Shown here: positions 19,511 through 28,037 of the stretch, piece after piece
Numbering within the stretch: position 1 is the stretch's first letter
How the letters are laid out: each line of letters starts with the position of its first letter
Source of the DNA: Fulvivirga maritima
GTDB taxonomy: Bacteria; Bacteroidota; Bacteroidia; Cytophagales; Cyclobacteriaceae
Assembly: GCF_021389955.1 (NCBI RefSeq)
Contig: NZ_CP089980.1
Location: 3,963,001 to 4,027,000 of the forward strand
Length of the DNA stretch: 64,000 bases
Reading direction: 5' to 3'
Made by a program: the position numbers and the translations under genes
Notes under the pieces: model-generated
Told to the model about the DNA's origin: nothing
Database searches by the model: none
The model's input: the letters and a program-made list of their open reading frames with translations, nothing else

Positions 19511-19526
19511 TAACTAATGTTAGTTA
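19511..19526. promoter_or_regulatory. palindrome upstream of fabH, candidate repressor operator
   Basis: TAACTAA-TG-TTAGTTA is a perfect seven-base inverted repeat with a two-base centre. It starts 39 bases before the fabH start codon in the divergent region with the GNAT gene. Its size and symmetry fit a dimeric repressor such as TetR or FapR-like regulators of lipid genes. The binding protein is unknown. Confidence 0.45.
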
Positions 19527-19650
19527 GCTAAATCTTAGAAGAGCAAAATCTGCAATTATATGCTCTTACTGGCAGCTTTAAGAATTAACTGCCTACTTTT
19601 TATTTCAGCTCTACATTTTGAGTTAATATTGCTTATTAATTTGTTATCCA

Positions 19651-20142
19651 ATGCATACCATCAGAAAAGCTGTAAAAGAAGATTTAGAGGCTATTTTGCA
19701 AATTCTCAATTATGAGATACTACATGCCACTGCTATTTATGATTATGAAGAGAAAAGCCTGGCCGATTTACAGCAATGGTATGCAGATAAAGTGAAGAAG
19801 GAAATTCCCTTAATAGTGGCGGAGGAGGCCGGAGAAATTTTAGGGTATGCTACTTATGACCGGTTTAGACCTAAGGAGGCATACCGTAAGTCTGTAGAAC
19901 ATTCTGTATATTTATCACAAAAGGCCAGAGGTAGAGGGCTTGGGTCAATACTGTTGAAAGAGATAATACAAAGAGCCAGGGAGCAGGGCCATCATAGTAT
20001 GATTGCCGGGATAGATGCCGATAACCACGTTAGTATACATTTGCACTCCAAAACAGGTTTTAAAGAAGTAGGAAGAATGAAGGAGGTAGGTTATAAATTT
20101 GACCGTTGGCTAGACTTAGTGTTCATGCAATTGATCCTTTAA
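19651..20142 (+). CDS. GNAT N-acetyltransferase, phosphinothricin-acetyltransferase-like
   Basis: A 163-residue GNAT-fold enzyme that uses acetyl-CoA to acetylate an amine. It starts IRKAVKEDLEAILQILNYEI, has EHSVYLSQKARGRGLGSILL (the motif A CoA-binding loop RGRGLGS at about 92-98) and ends with HLHSKTGFKEVGRMKEVGYK, all characteristic of the Pat/YwnH group. Such enzymes often act on methionine sulfoximine or other small amino acids. The substrate is not proven. It stands alone, divergent from fabH. Confidence 0.85.
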   Translation: MHTIRKAVKEDLEAILQILNYEILHATAIYDYEEKSLADLQQWYADKVKKEIPLIVAEEAGEILGYATYDRFRPKEAYRKSVEHSVYLSQKARGRGLGSILLKEIIQRAREQGHHSMIAGIDADNHVSIHLHSKTGFKEVGRMKEVGYKFDRWLDLVFMQLIL

Positions 20143-20299
20143 TACTGTTTTAAAAAAGAATATAGCTCAAGTTTTTTTAACCTTTTTCTATGATGAGTGT
20201 TTTTTTGTCTATATTATGAGAATAGCGGCTTTTTTCAGCATTCATTAAATCAAATTTCAGGAGCGTTCCTGCTATTCATTTTTAATTGATCATTTATAC

Positions 20300-23284
20300 A
20301 TGGAATTTAAAAAAACAGAAGTATTAAGTAATAAGGTGTTTGATGTGCTAATGCAGTCACCCTCCTTTACGGCTGTTTTATCAGGCCCTAACCATGTTGT
20401 AGAAATGGCCAATGATTTATATATGTTACTGGTAGGGCCAGAAAGAAAAATTATTGGTAAACCAGCGAAAGATGCCTTCCCTGAGATAGAAAGTCAGGGG
20501 TTTATAGAGTTGCTAGATGAGGTTTATAAAACAGGAAAGCCTTTTATAGGTAATGAAATAGGGGTAGATCTGGCCCGGGGAAAAAGAGGAAGTACTGATA
20601 AAGTTTTTATTAACTTCATTTATTACCCTCAGCGAGATGATCAGGACGCTATCATAGGTATAGTGGTTCATGGCGTAGATATTACAGATCACGTAATAGC
20701 TCGTAAAAAATTGGAGGATAACAGACAGACTCTACAAAACCTCATTACCAATATACCCGGTGGTGTTTATCGATATAATTATTCAGATCCCTGGAATTTT
20801 ATTTTCTCCAGCCATGGTATGAAAAGCATCTGTGAGTACGAAGCAATAGAGCTGGAAGGACATGATGTGATATGGAGAGAGCTTATTCATGAAGATGATA
20901 GGCTAAATGTGCTTTCGGCACTGGAAGAGTCTCTAGGCTCGTCTAATGGCTATAATGTTACTTATCGTGTAAAAAGTAAAAGTGGTCAATATAGGTGGGT
21001 TACAGATCGTGGTCAGATTATTTATGATCAATATTCACATTTGGTAGCAGAGGGTATTATTACTGATGTTACAGATAGAAAACTGGCTGAAGAACTAGAG
21101 CGAAAAAATCAGCTGTTATTTAAAACTTATGCTGAAGCCATGCCTCAAATGGCCTTTGTGGCTAACGCAGATGGAGATATTATTTATTTCAATAAGCGCT
21201 GGTATGATTATGTAGAAGGTGTAGATGGTACCGAAGGATGGGGTTGGAAAGATAAGTCGATACATCATCCGGATGATTTGGGCAGAACTATTGAAAGATG
21301 GAGAGCCTCGTTGGAGAGTGGAGATCCTTATGAAATAGAATACCGACTTAGGCGCTATGATGGAGAGTATCGCTGGCATTTAGGCAGGGCTGAGCCTGTG
21401 AGAAATGAAGCGGGTGAGATAGAGCTTTGGTTAGGAAGCAATACTGATATTCATAATCAAAAGAAAGTAGAAGAAGAGTTAAGACTAACCCAGGAAAGGT
21501 TTGATCTGATGACTCATGCTACTAATGATATTGTTTATGATTATGATGTTAAAACAAGACATTTCTGGTGGAACGATTCCCTGGTGTCTTTTTTTGGTTA
21601 TACTTCTGATGAAATAGGAAGAGGTGTAGACTGGTGGATGAGCAGAGTACATCCTGATGACATGCCTGGTATCCGATCATTAATTGAACAATTAATAAGA
21701 GGTAATAAGGCTTCATGGAATTCTGAATATAGATTTTTACGAGCCGACAATACCTATGCAGATGTGCTCAATAGAGGCTACTTGTGGAAAGAAGATGGGG
21801 AGCCAGTGAGAATCATAGGTACTATGATAGATATCACCTCGCGGAAAAATATAGAGAAAGCGCTACAAGAAAGTGAAGGTAGGTTTCGGACACTGGCAGA
21901 TAATATCTCTCAGCTCGCCTGGATGGCTGATGCCAATGGTGATATAAATTGGTATAATAAACGTTGGTATGATTATACCGGCACCAATCTGGAAGAGATG
22001 AAAGGGTGGGGCTGGAAAAAGGTGCATCATCCTGATTACGTCAATGCTGTGGTAGACAAGATAAGCAGATGCTACAGAAACGGGGAGGTCTGGGAAGATA
22101 CCTTTCCTCTGCGCAGTAGAAATGGAAATTACAGGTGGTTTTTATCGAGGGCGGTGCCTATTAGAGATGATCAAGGGGCTATTACCCAGTGGTTTGGCAC
22201 CAATACGGATATTACCGAACAGCAAGATACAGAAGAGGCGCTAAGACAGAGCGAAGAATTTAACAGGCTGATATTAGAAAGTACTCCTGATGGAATTAAG
22301 ACACTTGACTTAGAAGGCCGACTTATTTCTATAAATAAGCAAGGGCTTAAAATGCTGGAAGTAGATAGCTTTAATCAGTTAAAGGGCTGCGAGTGGTTTG
22401 ATCTGTGGTCTGGTGAGGATAAAGAAGAAGCAATCAAATGCTTCAATAAGGCTAAAAATGGTGAGGTGGGACATTTTGAAGGTCGAAAAGCTACCTTAAG
22501 AGGAAATGAAAAGTGGTGGGATGTATTAGTAGCCCCTATCTTTGATGGTCAGGGTAACGTAGAGCGAATAATGGCGGCCTCCAGAGAAATTACTGAACTA
22601 AAAGAGGTTGAAAGGCAGAAGGATGAATTCTTAAGTATAGCATCACATGAGCTCAAAACACCTGTAACCAGTATTAAAGGGTCTATTCAAATAATGGAAC
22701 GCTTAATTGAGGATCAAAACTATGAGCTTATAGGTAAGTTTATGAACAAAGCTGAGCTTCATGTAGATAAATTGCTTAGCCTTATTCATGACCTTTTAGA
22801 TGTTTCTAAAATACAATCCGGTAAGCTTGAATTTAACATATCTGAGTTTATAGTAAATGATATTATAGAAGATTGTGTTGAGCATATGTCTCATCATAGT
22901 CAAAAGCACATTATAACTGTGAAAGGGGTGTTATCTCAGAAAGTAAGAGGAGATAGGGTGCGCCTGGAACAGGTGGTTTGTAACCTACTCACTAATGCAA
23001 TAAAATATTCACCTGATAACGATAAGATAGAAGTGGAGGTAACAGACCTAGGTGATGAGCTTAAAATAGCGGTGATAGATAAAGGAATTGGTATACCTGA
23101 AGAGAAGCTTGCGCAAATTTTCGATAAATTTTTCAGGGTAGAAGATGCCTTTCATCAATTTCAAGGGGTAGGTTTAGGTCTTTATATTAGTTCTGAAATC
23201 ATCTCAAGGCATGGAGGCGAGCTGCAAGTGATTAGTAAAGAAGGACAAGGATCATCTTTCTTTTTTACCCTTCCTAAGGCATAA
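20300..23284 (+). CDS. multi-PAS sensor histidine kinase
   Basis: A 994-residue cytoplasmic kinase with no membrane helix. Six PAS/PAC units occupy about residues 1-760, with repeating ends such as GIITDVTDRKLAEELERK and GTNTDITEQQDTEEALRQ; several are PAS fold 3 type (RWYDYTGTNLEEMKGWGWKK). HisKA follows with His783 in SIASHELKTPVTS. The HATPase domain has the N box NLLTNAIKYSP, G1 DKGIGIPEEKL, the F box FDKFFR and G2 GVGLGLYIS. It would autophosphorylate His783 in response to a soluble, gas, redox or light cue; the ligand is unknown. The response regulator at 23365 follows 80 bases downstream and is the likely partner. Confidence 0.93.
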   Translation: MEFKKTEVLSNKVFDVLMQSPSFTAVLSGPNHVVEMANDLYMLLVGPERKIIGKPAKDAFPEIESQGFIELLDEVYKTGKPFIGNEIGVDLARGKRGSTDKVFINFIYYPQRDDQDAIIGIVVHGVDITDHVIARKKLEDNRQTLQNLITNIPGGVYRYNYSDPWNFIFSSHGMKSICEYEAIELEGHDVIWRELIHEDDRLNVLSALEESLGSSNGYNVTYRVKSKSGQYRWVTDRGQIIYDQYSHLVAEGIITDVTDRKLAEELERKNQLLFKTYAEAMPQMAFVANADGDIIYFNKRWYDYVEGVDGTEGWGWKDKSIHHPDDLGRTIERWRASLESGDPYEIEYRLRRYDGEYRWHLGRAEPVRNEAGEIELWLGSNTDIHNQKKVEEELRLTQERFDLMTHATNDIVYDYDVKTRHFWWNDSLVSFFGYTSDEIGRGVDWWMSRVHPDDMPGIRSLIEQLIRGNKASWNSEYRFLRADNTYADVLNRGYLWKEDGEPVRIIGTMIDITSRKNIEKALQESEGRFRTLADNISQLAWMADANGDINWYNKRWYDYTGTNLEEMKGWGWKKVHHPDYVNAVVDKISRCYRNGEVWEDTFPLRSRNGNYRWFLSRAVPIRDDQGAITQWFGTNTDITEQQDTEEALRQSEEFNRLILESTPDGIKTLDLEGRLISINKQGLKMLEVDSFNQLKGCEWFDLWSGEDKEEAIKCFNKAKNGEVGHFEGRKATLRGNEKWWDVLVAPIFDGQGNVERIMAASREITELKEVERQKDEFLSIASHELKTPVTSIKGSIQIMERLIEDQNYELIGKFMNKAELHVDKLLSLIHDLLDVSKIQSGKLEFNISEFIVNDIIEDCVEHMSHHSQKHIITVKGVLSQKVRGDRVRLEQVVCNLLTNAIKYSPDNDKIEVEVTDLGDELKIAVIDKGIGIPEEKLAQIFDKFFRVEDAFHQFQGVGLGLYISSEIISRHGGELQVISKEGQGSSFFFTLPKA

Positions 23285-23364
23285 CAGTATAAATGTTTAT
23301 AGAATCCGAATAACCTTTCTCACTATGTTTTGTTAGCCATAGGAATAACATTACTTTTATACTT

Positions 23365-23733
23365 ATGGCCGCGAAGATTTTGGTTTATGATGACGACGAG
23401 GATATACTCGAAATATGTAAGTATATTCTGGAGAGTAGAGGATATGAAGTATTTACCAGGCAAACTTGCGGTCAGGTCTTAAGTGACCTCAAAGAAGTAA
23501 GGCCAGATGCTGTAATTATGGATAACTGGATTCCTACCATTGGCGGGGTAAGAGCTACTCAGCTTATAAAGCAAGACGAAGAGTTTTTTAAAACGCCGGT
23601 ACTGTTGTTCACAGCTAGTAAAAATGCTCAATCACTGGCCATTGAAGGTGGTGCAGATGATTATATAGAAAAGCCCTTTAGCCTTAAGGATATGGAAGAA
23701 GCCGTGAAGAAGTTATTAAGTGCAGCTAACTAA
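23365..23733 (+). CDS. single-domain response regulator
   Basis: A 122-residue CheY-like receiver without an output domain. The acidic pocket is DDDED at residues 9-13, the phosphoacceptor is Asp53 (AVIMDNWIP), Thr is in LLFTASKN, and the switch Lys is in DYIEKPFSL. It lies behind the multi-PAS kinase, which probably phosphorylates it, and relays the signal by protein contact. Its last eight bases overlap the end of the convergent FAD reductase gene. Confidence 0.92.
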   Translation: MAAKILVYDDDEDILEICKYILESRGYEVFTRQTCGQVLSDLKEVRPDAVIMDNWIPTIGGVRATQLIKQDEEFFKTPVLLFTASKNAQSLAIEGGADDYIEKPFSLKDMEEAVKKLLSAAN

Positions 23734-24994
23734 AAAGAAGCTTGAAATAAAACATCGGGCTTAACAAATGCTTTTTCACACTTACATTAGCCAGAGACTC
23801 CACTAAAAACTGATGTATCTCCTTATTACGGTTGGCTTTTTTGATAACCAAGTTAAACAACGTAGGGTAGTTACATAAACGCAATAAAGCATAGCTAATT
23901 CTCAGTTCGTTCCAAATTTTGCTATATAAATACTGGTCATACTCTTTATTAAATTCAGCAGAATAATCAGCCTTATCTATACATTTTAAACTTTGCTCTG
24001 CCGCTATACGGCCACTTCTTATAGCATTGGCTATTCCCTCACCACTAAAAGGATCTATTAAGCCTGCTGCATCTCCGGTTAGTAAAAAGTGATCACCAGA
24101 AATACGCCTTTTTTTAGAGCCTAATGGTAAGCCGAATCCTTTTACAGTTTCTAGTGGCCTTGCATTTTCAAACCTATTTTTTAATGCTGGGTGCTGTTTA
24201 ATGAGTTGGTCAAGCTCTTGCCTAAGATTAATCTTTTTTGCCGAAATAACGGACGAGAGCAGACCTATACCTACATTAGCTTTGCCGTTCGGGAGAGGGA
24301 ATATCCATAAATAGCCAGGTAAGATATTTTTAAAGAAATGGAGCTCTATCTTATTGTCTTCAGTGAAGCCTTTTACATTTTCGTAATAGACCCTTAACCC
24401 TGCGCTATGATGCTTTTTGTCTGGCTGTTGTAGAGCTGCCTTTCTGGCCACGATAGATTGAGCACCATCAGCGCCTATCACTAATGGTGTTTTTATAATG
24501 CCTGCTGCAGTTTCAATGTGATAATATCCATTCTTTAAATCTAAGGCATTTACTTTTTCATTTTCGAAAATGGTAACTCCGGGATATTTGCTAACATGCT
24601 GAAACAAGAGGTTATCAAATTCATACCTGGGGCAGATGTATCCGCATTTAGGTTGGCCAGCATGAATGAACGGAATTTCTACAGACTTCAAATTGGGAGC
24701 AAATATTTTCACTCCATAGGAGGCTGTTTTAGTTTTAAACTGAGTGAAGTCAGAAGCTAATGCAGGGGATAATTTATGAAGTTGGTTAACTACATCTACG
24801 CTAAGGGCATCTCCGCATGTTTTATCTCTGGGGAAATGCGCTTTATCAATAAGCGCTATTTGTTTACCTGCTTTGCCAAGTTCTATTGCCGCCGCACACC
24901 CTGCTGGCCCGGCTCCTATAATAACTACATCATAGGTGTGTATATTGGCCTCGGTCACAGTGTTAGAAACATTTTTTAAATGCCTTTTTATCAA
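23726..24994 (-). CDS. geranylgeranyl-reductase-family FAD-dependent oxidoreductase
   Basis: A 422-residue flavoprotein. The FAD-binding Rossmann motif is at about 23-50 (DVVIIGAGPAGCAAAIELGK), followed by DKAHFPRDKTCGDALS, LVIGADGAQSIVARKA at about 170-186, and the second FAD motif LTGDAAGLIDPFSGEGIANA at about 295-315. This set marks the geranylgeranyl reductase / digeranylglycerophospholipid reductase family, which reduces isoprenoid double bonds, and related hydroxylases. The substrate here is unknown; menaquinone or carotenoid side chains are possible. Its start overlaps the end of the upstream TPR gene by 32 bases, and a GTG shortly downstream is an alternative start. Confidence 0.88.
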   Translation of the reverse strand: MIKRHLKNVSNTVTEANIHTYDVVIIGAGPAGCAAAIELGKAGKQIALIDKAHFPRDKTCGDALSVDVVNQLHKLSPALASDFTQFKTKTASYGVKIFAPNLKSVEIPFIHAGQPKCGYICPRYEFDNLLFQHVSKYPGVTIFENEKVNALDLKNGYYHIETAAGIIKTPLVIGADGAQSIVARKAALQQPDKKHHSAGLRVYYENVKGFTEDNKIELHFFKNILPGYLWIFPLPNGKANVGIGLLSSVISAKKINLRQELDQLIKQHPALKNRFENARPLETVKGFGLPLGSKKRRISGDHFLLTGDAAGLIDPFSGEGIANAIRSGRIAAEQSLKCIDKADYSAEFNKEYDQYLYSKIWNELRISYALLRLCNYPTLFNLVIKKANRNKEIHQFLVESLANVSVKKHLLSPMFYFKLLFS

Positions 24995-26165
24995 TATCCT
25001 GCTCTTTCATACCTAGGGACATGGCTTGGCTCAGGTCTTCGCATGCCTCTTTCTTCTTGCCTAAGCGCTGATAAGTAAGTGCTCTGAAGTAGTAACCCAG
25101 ATAATAGTTTTTCAAACCATTGAGACCATAATTAAGATCTTCTAATGCTTTTTCAGGATTATCAATTAAGTAATAACTATAACCTCTGTTAATGTATGTA
25201 TAGGCTTCTTCAGGGTTATGTTTTAAAGCCTGATCAAAGCTTAAAATAGCCGAATCATAATTGTTGAGCTGGAAATAGCTGAGTCCCTGATTTCGCCATG
25301 CATCAGCATTATCAGGATCTAAGGCTAATACAACGTGCCAGTCATTAATGGCTTGTCTCCAATTTCTAAGTTCACTATGTATTACTGCTCTTCTAAATAG
25401 AACTTCTTCATTGGTGCTGTCTATGGCTAAAAATCGATCATAGTTATATAAGGCGCTATCATATTTTTCTTTTCTGGTAAATAAAATGCCGCTGTAGAGG
25501 TACGGCCATTTTAATTCAGGATCATATTTAATGGCTTTTCTGTAATTAGCCAAAGCACTATCTGGCTCTTGGAGTTTATTATAAACATTTCCCAGGTTAA
25601 AATAGCCTCTGGCTTGGTGCGGCTCTGCAGCTATTACATTTCTCAATAGCTTAATGGCATCTCTTTGAAAGCCTATTTCCAGATAAGCCAGCGCCAGGTC
25701 AATAGTTACTTCGGTGGAAGGTTTGAGTTCTAATGCTTTGCGATATTCCTCTATCGCATCATTTCTTTGATATTGTCTTACCCTGATATTGCCTTTCAGG
25801 TGGTGCATCTCAGCACGGTCAGAGATATAATGCGCAATCTTTTCATTCTCAATAGTTGTGGTATCCGGTGCTTTTGCCATTCTTTCCTCTGCTTCTGCCT
25901 GATAGTTATCGGTAATGTCCATGGCTATATTGCAGTATTGTACGGCCTTATGGTAGTCGCCGAGTACGAAATAGGTCTCAGCTAACCTTTTGGCAGCGGT
26001 GAAGCTTTGCGGATATTTAGTGAGTATGAATTGAAACTGTTTTAGGCCGGCAGTGGTGTCTCCTTTACTTATGGTAGATTCAGCTACTTTTAATAATTCA
26101 GCTTTGTCTTGAGTAAAAGAGATTAAAGGACAACATACAAGTATAAAAAGGATGAGTTTTTTCAT
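24963..26165 (-). CDS. secreted TPR-repeat protein
   Basis: A 400-residue periplasmic protein with a signal peptide (KKLILFILVCCPLISFTQD) and about eight to ten tetratricopeptide repeats. Examples are ARGYFNLGNVYNKLQEPDSA, ADAWRNQGLSYFQLNNYDSA and AYTYINRGYSYYLIDNPEKA. TPR arrays scaffold protein complexes. No enzymatic motif is present. The stop lies within the start of the FAD reductase gene, giving a translationally linked pair, though no functional tie is evident. Confidence 0.85.
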   Translation of the reverse strand: MKKLILFILVCCPLISFTQDKAELLKVAESTISKGDTTAGLKQFQFILTKYPQSFTAAKRLAETYFVLGDYHKAVQYCNIAMDITDNYQAEAEERMAKAPDTTTIENEKIAHYISDRAEMHHLKGNIRVRQYQRNDAIEEYRKALELKPSTEVTIDLALAYLEIGFQRDAIKLLRNVIAAEPHQARGYFNLGNVYNKLQEPDSALANYRKAIKYDPELKWPYLYSGILFTRKEKYDSALYNYDRFLAIDSTNEEVLFRRAVIHSELRNWRQAINDWHVVLALDPDNADAWRNQGLSYFQLNNYDSAILSFDQALKHNPEEAYTYINRGYSYYLIDNPEKALEDLNYGLNGLKNYYLGYYFRALTYQRLGKKKEACEDLSQAMSLGMKEQDIDKKAFKKCF

Positions 26166-26183
26166 TAAATAAAAGGCGAATTT

Positions 26184-26879
26184 TTAATCGAACAGAGAGT
26201 AGTTGCCAAACTGATCAGCAGGGGCCATGGGCTCTATTAGAGCAGGTTCATTTACAGATGTATCTGATATTTTAGGAGAGACAGAATAGGTTTTCATTTT
26301 ATCAGCAGGGTAGGGCTTCAGTGTTTCCAGTAGCTCTTCTTCTGTTGATTCATTGTTGAGCCAGACATTCTCTTCTTTTTCAGTCATGATTACCGGCATT
26401 CTGGTGCTCATGGGGAGTATACTACTATTGGCAGGAGAAGTGATGAGCTTAAAAGTATGCACGATGTTTTCATTATCATCTTCAAACTCTTCCCACAGCC
26501 CGGCAAAAGAAACAATATTCTTATTTTCAAAGATCACTCTATAAGGAATTTTTCCTTTTTTACTCACCTGTTTCCAACCATAAAAGCCATCAGCAGGTAC
26601 TATGCAACGTCTGCTGAGCAGTGCCTTTTGCGTAATGGCTTTTTCAGACAGGGTTTCCATATCAGCAAAGAGTAGCTTGTTACTTATGGCCTTGTTTTTT
26701 GACCAGCCGGGAATCTGCCCCCAGTAGAAAAAGGAAAGGCCTTTACTACCTTGAGTTATGAGTGGCAATATCTGTGTGGGAGCCGCATTGTAGTTAGGGG
26801 CATAGGCTTCAGGTATATCAACATTAAACCTGCTGGCCAGTGCTTCACTACTGCTTGTTATTGTATATCGATCTCCCAT
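26184..26879 (-). CDS. SRAP-domain (YedK/HMCES-like) protein lacking catalytic residues
   Basis: A 231-residue member of the SOS-response-associated peptidase fold that normally crosslinks to abasic sites in single-stranded DNA. The framework is intact: NYNAAPTQILPL, FYWGQIPGW, SRRCIVPADGFY, FAGLWEEF, TRMPVIM. The four residues known from YedK are changed. Cys2 is Gly (MGDRY instead of MCGR), the Asn of INAR becomes Phe (FADMET), the Glu of FYEWK becomes Gly (FYGWK), and the His of HDRMP becomes Ser (STRMP). The start codon is unambiguous and the frame is open throughout, so this is not a start-site artefact. A DNA-binding but non-crosslinking protein is the simplest reading. It lies 18 bases upstream of the TPR gene. 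Confidence 0.85.
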   Translation of the reverse strand: MGDRYTITSSSEALASRFNVDIPEAYAPNYNAAPTQILPLITQGSKGLSFFYWGQIPGWSKNKAISNKLLFADMETLSEKAITQKALLSRRCIVPADGFYGWKQVSKKGKIPYRVIFENKNIVSFAGLWEEFEDDNENIVHTFKLITSPANSSILPMSTRMPVIMTEKEENVWLNNESTEEELLETLKPYPADKMKTYSVSPKISDTSVNEPALIEPMAPADQFGNYSLFD

Positions 26880-26921
26880 ATTGCTAATTTAATAAAAAAA
26901 CCGCTGTACGGTAGTATTCAA

Positions 26922-27878
26922 TTAATTCTTATTAATAAAACTCAAAGCACGTTTTTCTGACCAGTATCTTTTTTGAGAATTGAATTCTGTAAAGCCCACA
27001 TGACCACCTCTTTCCGGCATTTCGAAAGTAACTTGTGGGTGGTTGGCTAGCTCTTCTACGGGATAGCACTTCTCTGAAAGGAAAGGATCATTTTTAGCAT
27101 TCACAATTAGTGTAGGAATGGCTATGGACTTTAAGAAATGCAGTGAGCTACACTGGTTGTAATAATCAGCGGCATTAGTAAAGCCATGCAGTGGCGCGGT
27201 AAACATATCATCGAAATCACGGATGGTTTTTACCGTATCTAGCTGCGATACCGAGATTTGATTAGGCATCAGCTCAGCCTTTCTCCTGATTTTTTCTTTA
27301 AGGTTTTTTAAAAAACGACTAGAATAGATGAAGTTAGATGATTGCGCAATAGTATCGCAACTGGAACCCAGATCTAACGGAACAGAAAAAGCAATTGCCT
27401 TTTTCACTGCCGGGTTAATGTTTTTACCCTGTTCGCCTACATATTTGAGCGTAAGGTTGCCTCCAAGACTAAAACCTATGAGGTAAAGACTGGTGTACCC
27501 CTGCTGTAAGGCGTGGTGCACTACGTGATCTAAATCTTCAGTGGCACCGCTATGGTAAAATCTCAATTGCTTGTTTATTTCTTCACTGCAGCCTCTGAAA
27601 TTCCAGGCTAATACATCAAAGCCCTCTTCAGAAAAAACCTTAGCCATTCCTTTTATATAAGGACGGGTGGAGCTACCTTCCAGGCCATGAGAAATTATTA
27701 CAAGCGATTTATTTCCTTTTTTTACCCAGTCCAGATCCAGAAAATCATCATCAGGAGTGGATATGCGCTCCCTTTCATAGGGTACATCTTTCACCTTTCT
27801 GAGTATGGATGGAAATATGGTTTCTAAGTGAGGTGAGAAGTAAAACCTGGGTGCTTTATAGTTTATTTTATCTTTCAA
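26922..27878 (-). CDS. YheT-family alpha/beta hydrolase
   Basis: A 318-residue cytoplasmic alpha/beta hydrolase. It has the oxyanion segment ISHGLEGSSTRPYIKGMA at about 66-83, the YheT/ABHD-type NFRGCSEEINKQLRFYHSGATEDL, the nucleophile elbow IGFSLGGNLTLKYVG (Ser about 150), an acid in VNAKNDPFLSEKC, and a C-terminal His in RGGHVGF. Enzymes of this group hydrolyse acyl esters; the substrate is unknown. It precedes the SRAP gene by 42 bases on the minus strand and is divergent from the TonB receptor. Confidence 0.88.
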   Translation of the reverse strand: MKDKINYKAPRFYFSPHLETIFPSILRKVKDVPYERERISTPDDDFLDLDWVKKGNKSLVIISHGLEGSSTRPYIKGMAKVFSEEGFDVLAWNFRGCSEEINKQLRFYHSGATEDLDHVVHHALQQGYTSLYLIGFSLGGNLTLKYVGEQGKNINPAVKKAIAFSVPLDLGSSCDTIAQSSNFIYSSRFLKNLKEKIRRKAELMPNQISVSQLDTVKTIRDFDDMFTAPLHGFTNAADYYNQCSSLHFLKSIAIPTLIVNAKNDPFLSEKCYPVEELANHPQVTFEMPERGGHVGFTEFNSQKRYWSEKRALSFINKN

Positions 27879-28037
27879 ATTATTATTAATATTATTTAAT
27901 AATTATAATTTTTGTGCCTCTATTTTACAATGGGTCTTTTTAATATTTTTTCAACTAACATGGAAACCTTCAGTTTGCCCTGTCGTCTCTAGCTAAAGGT
28001 ATCCAATCAAAAACCAAAACTATCAACACTATTTACA

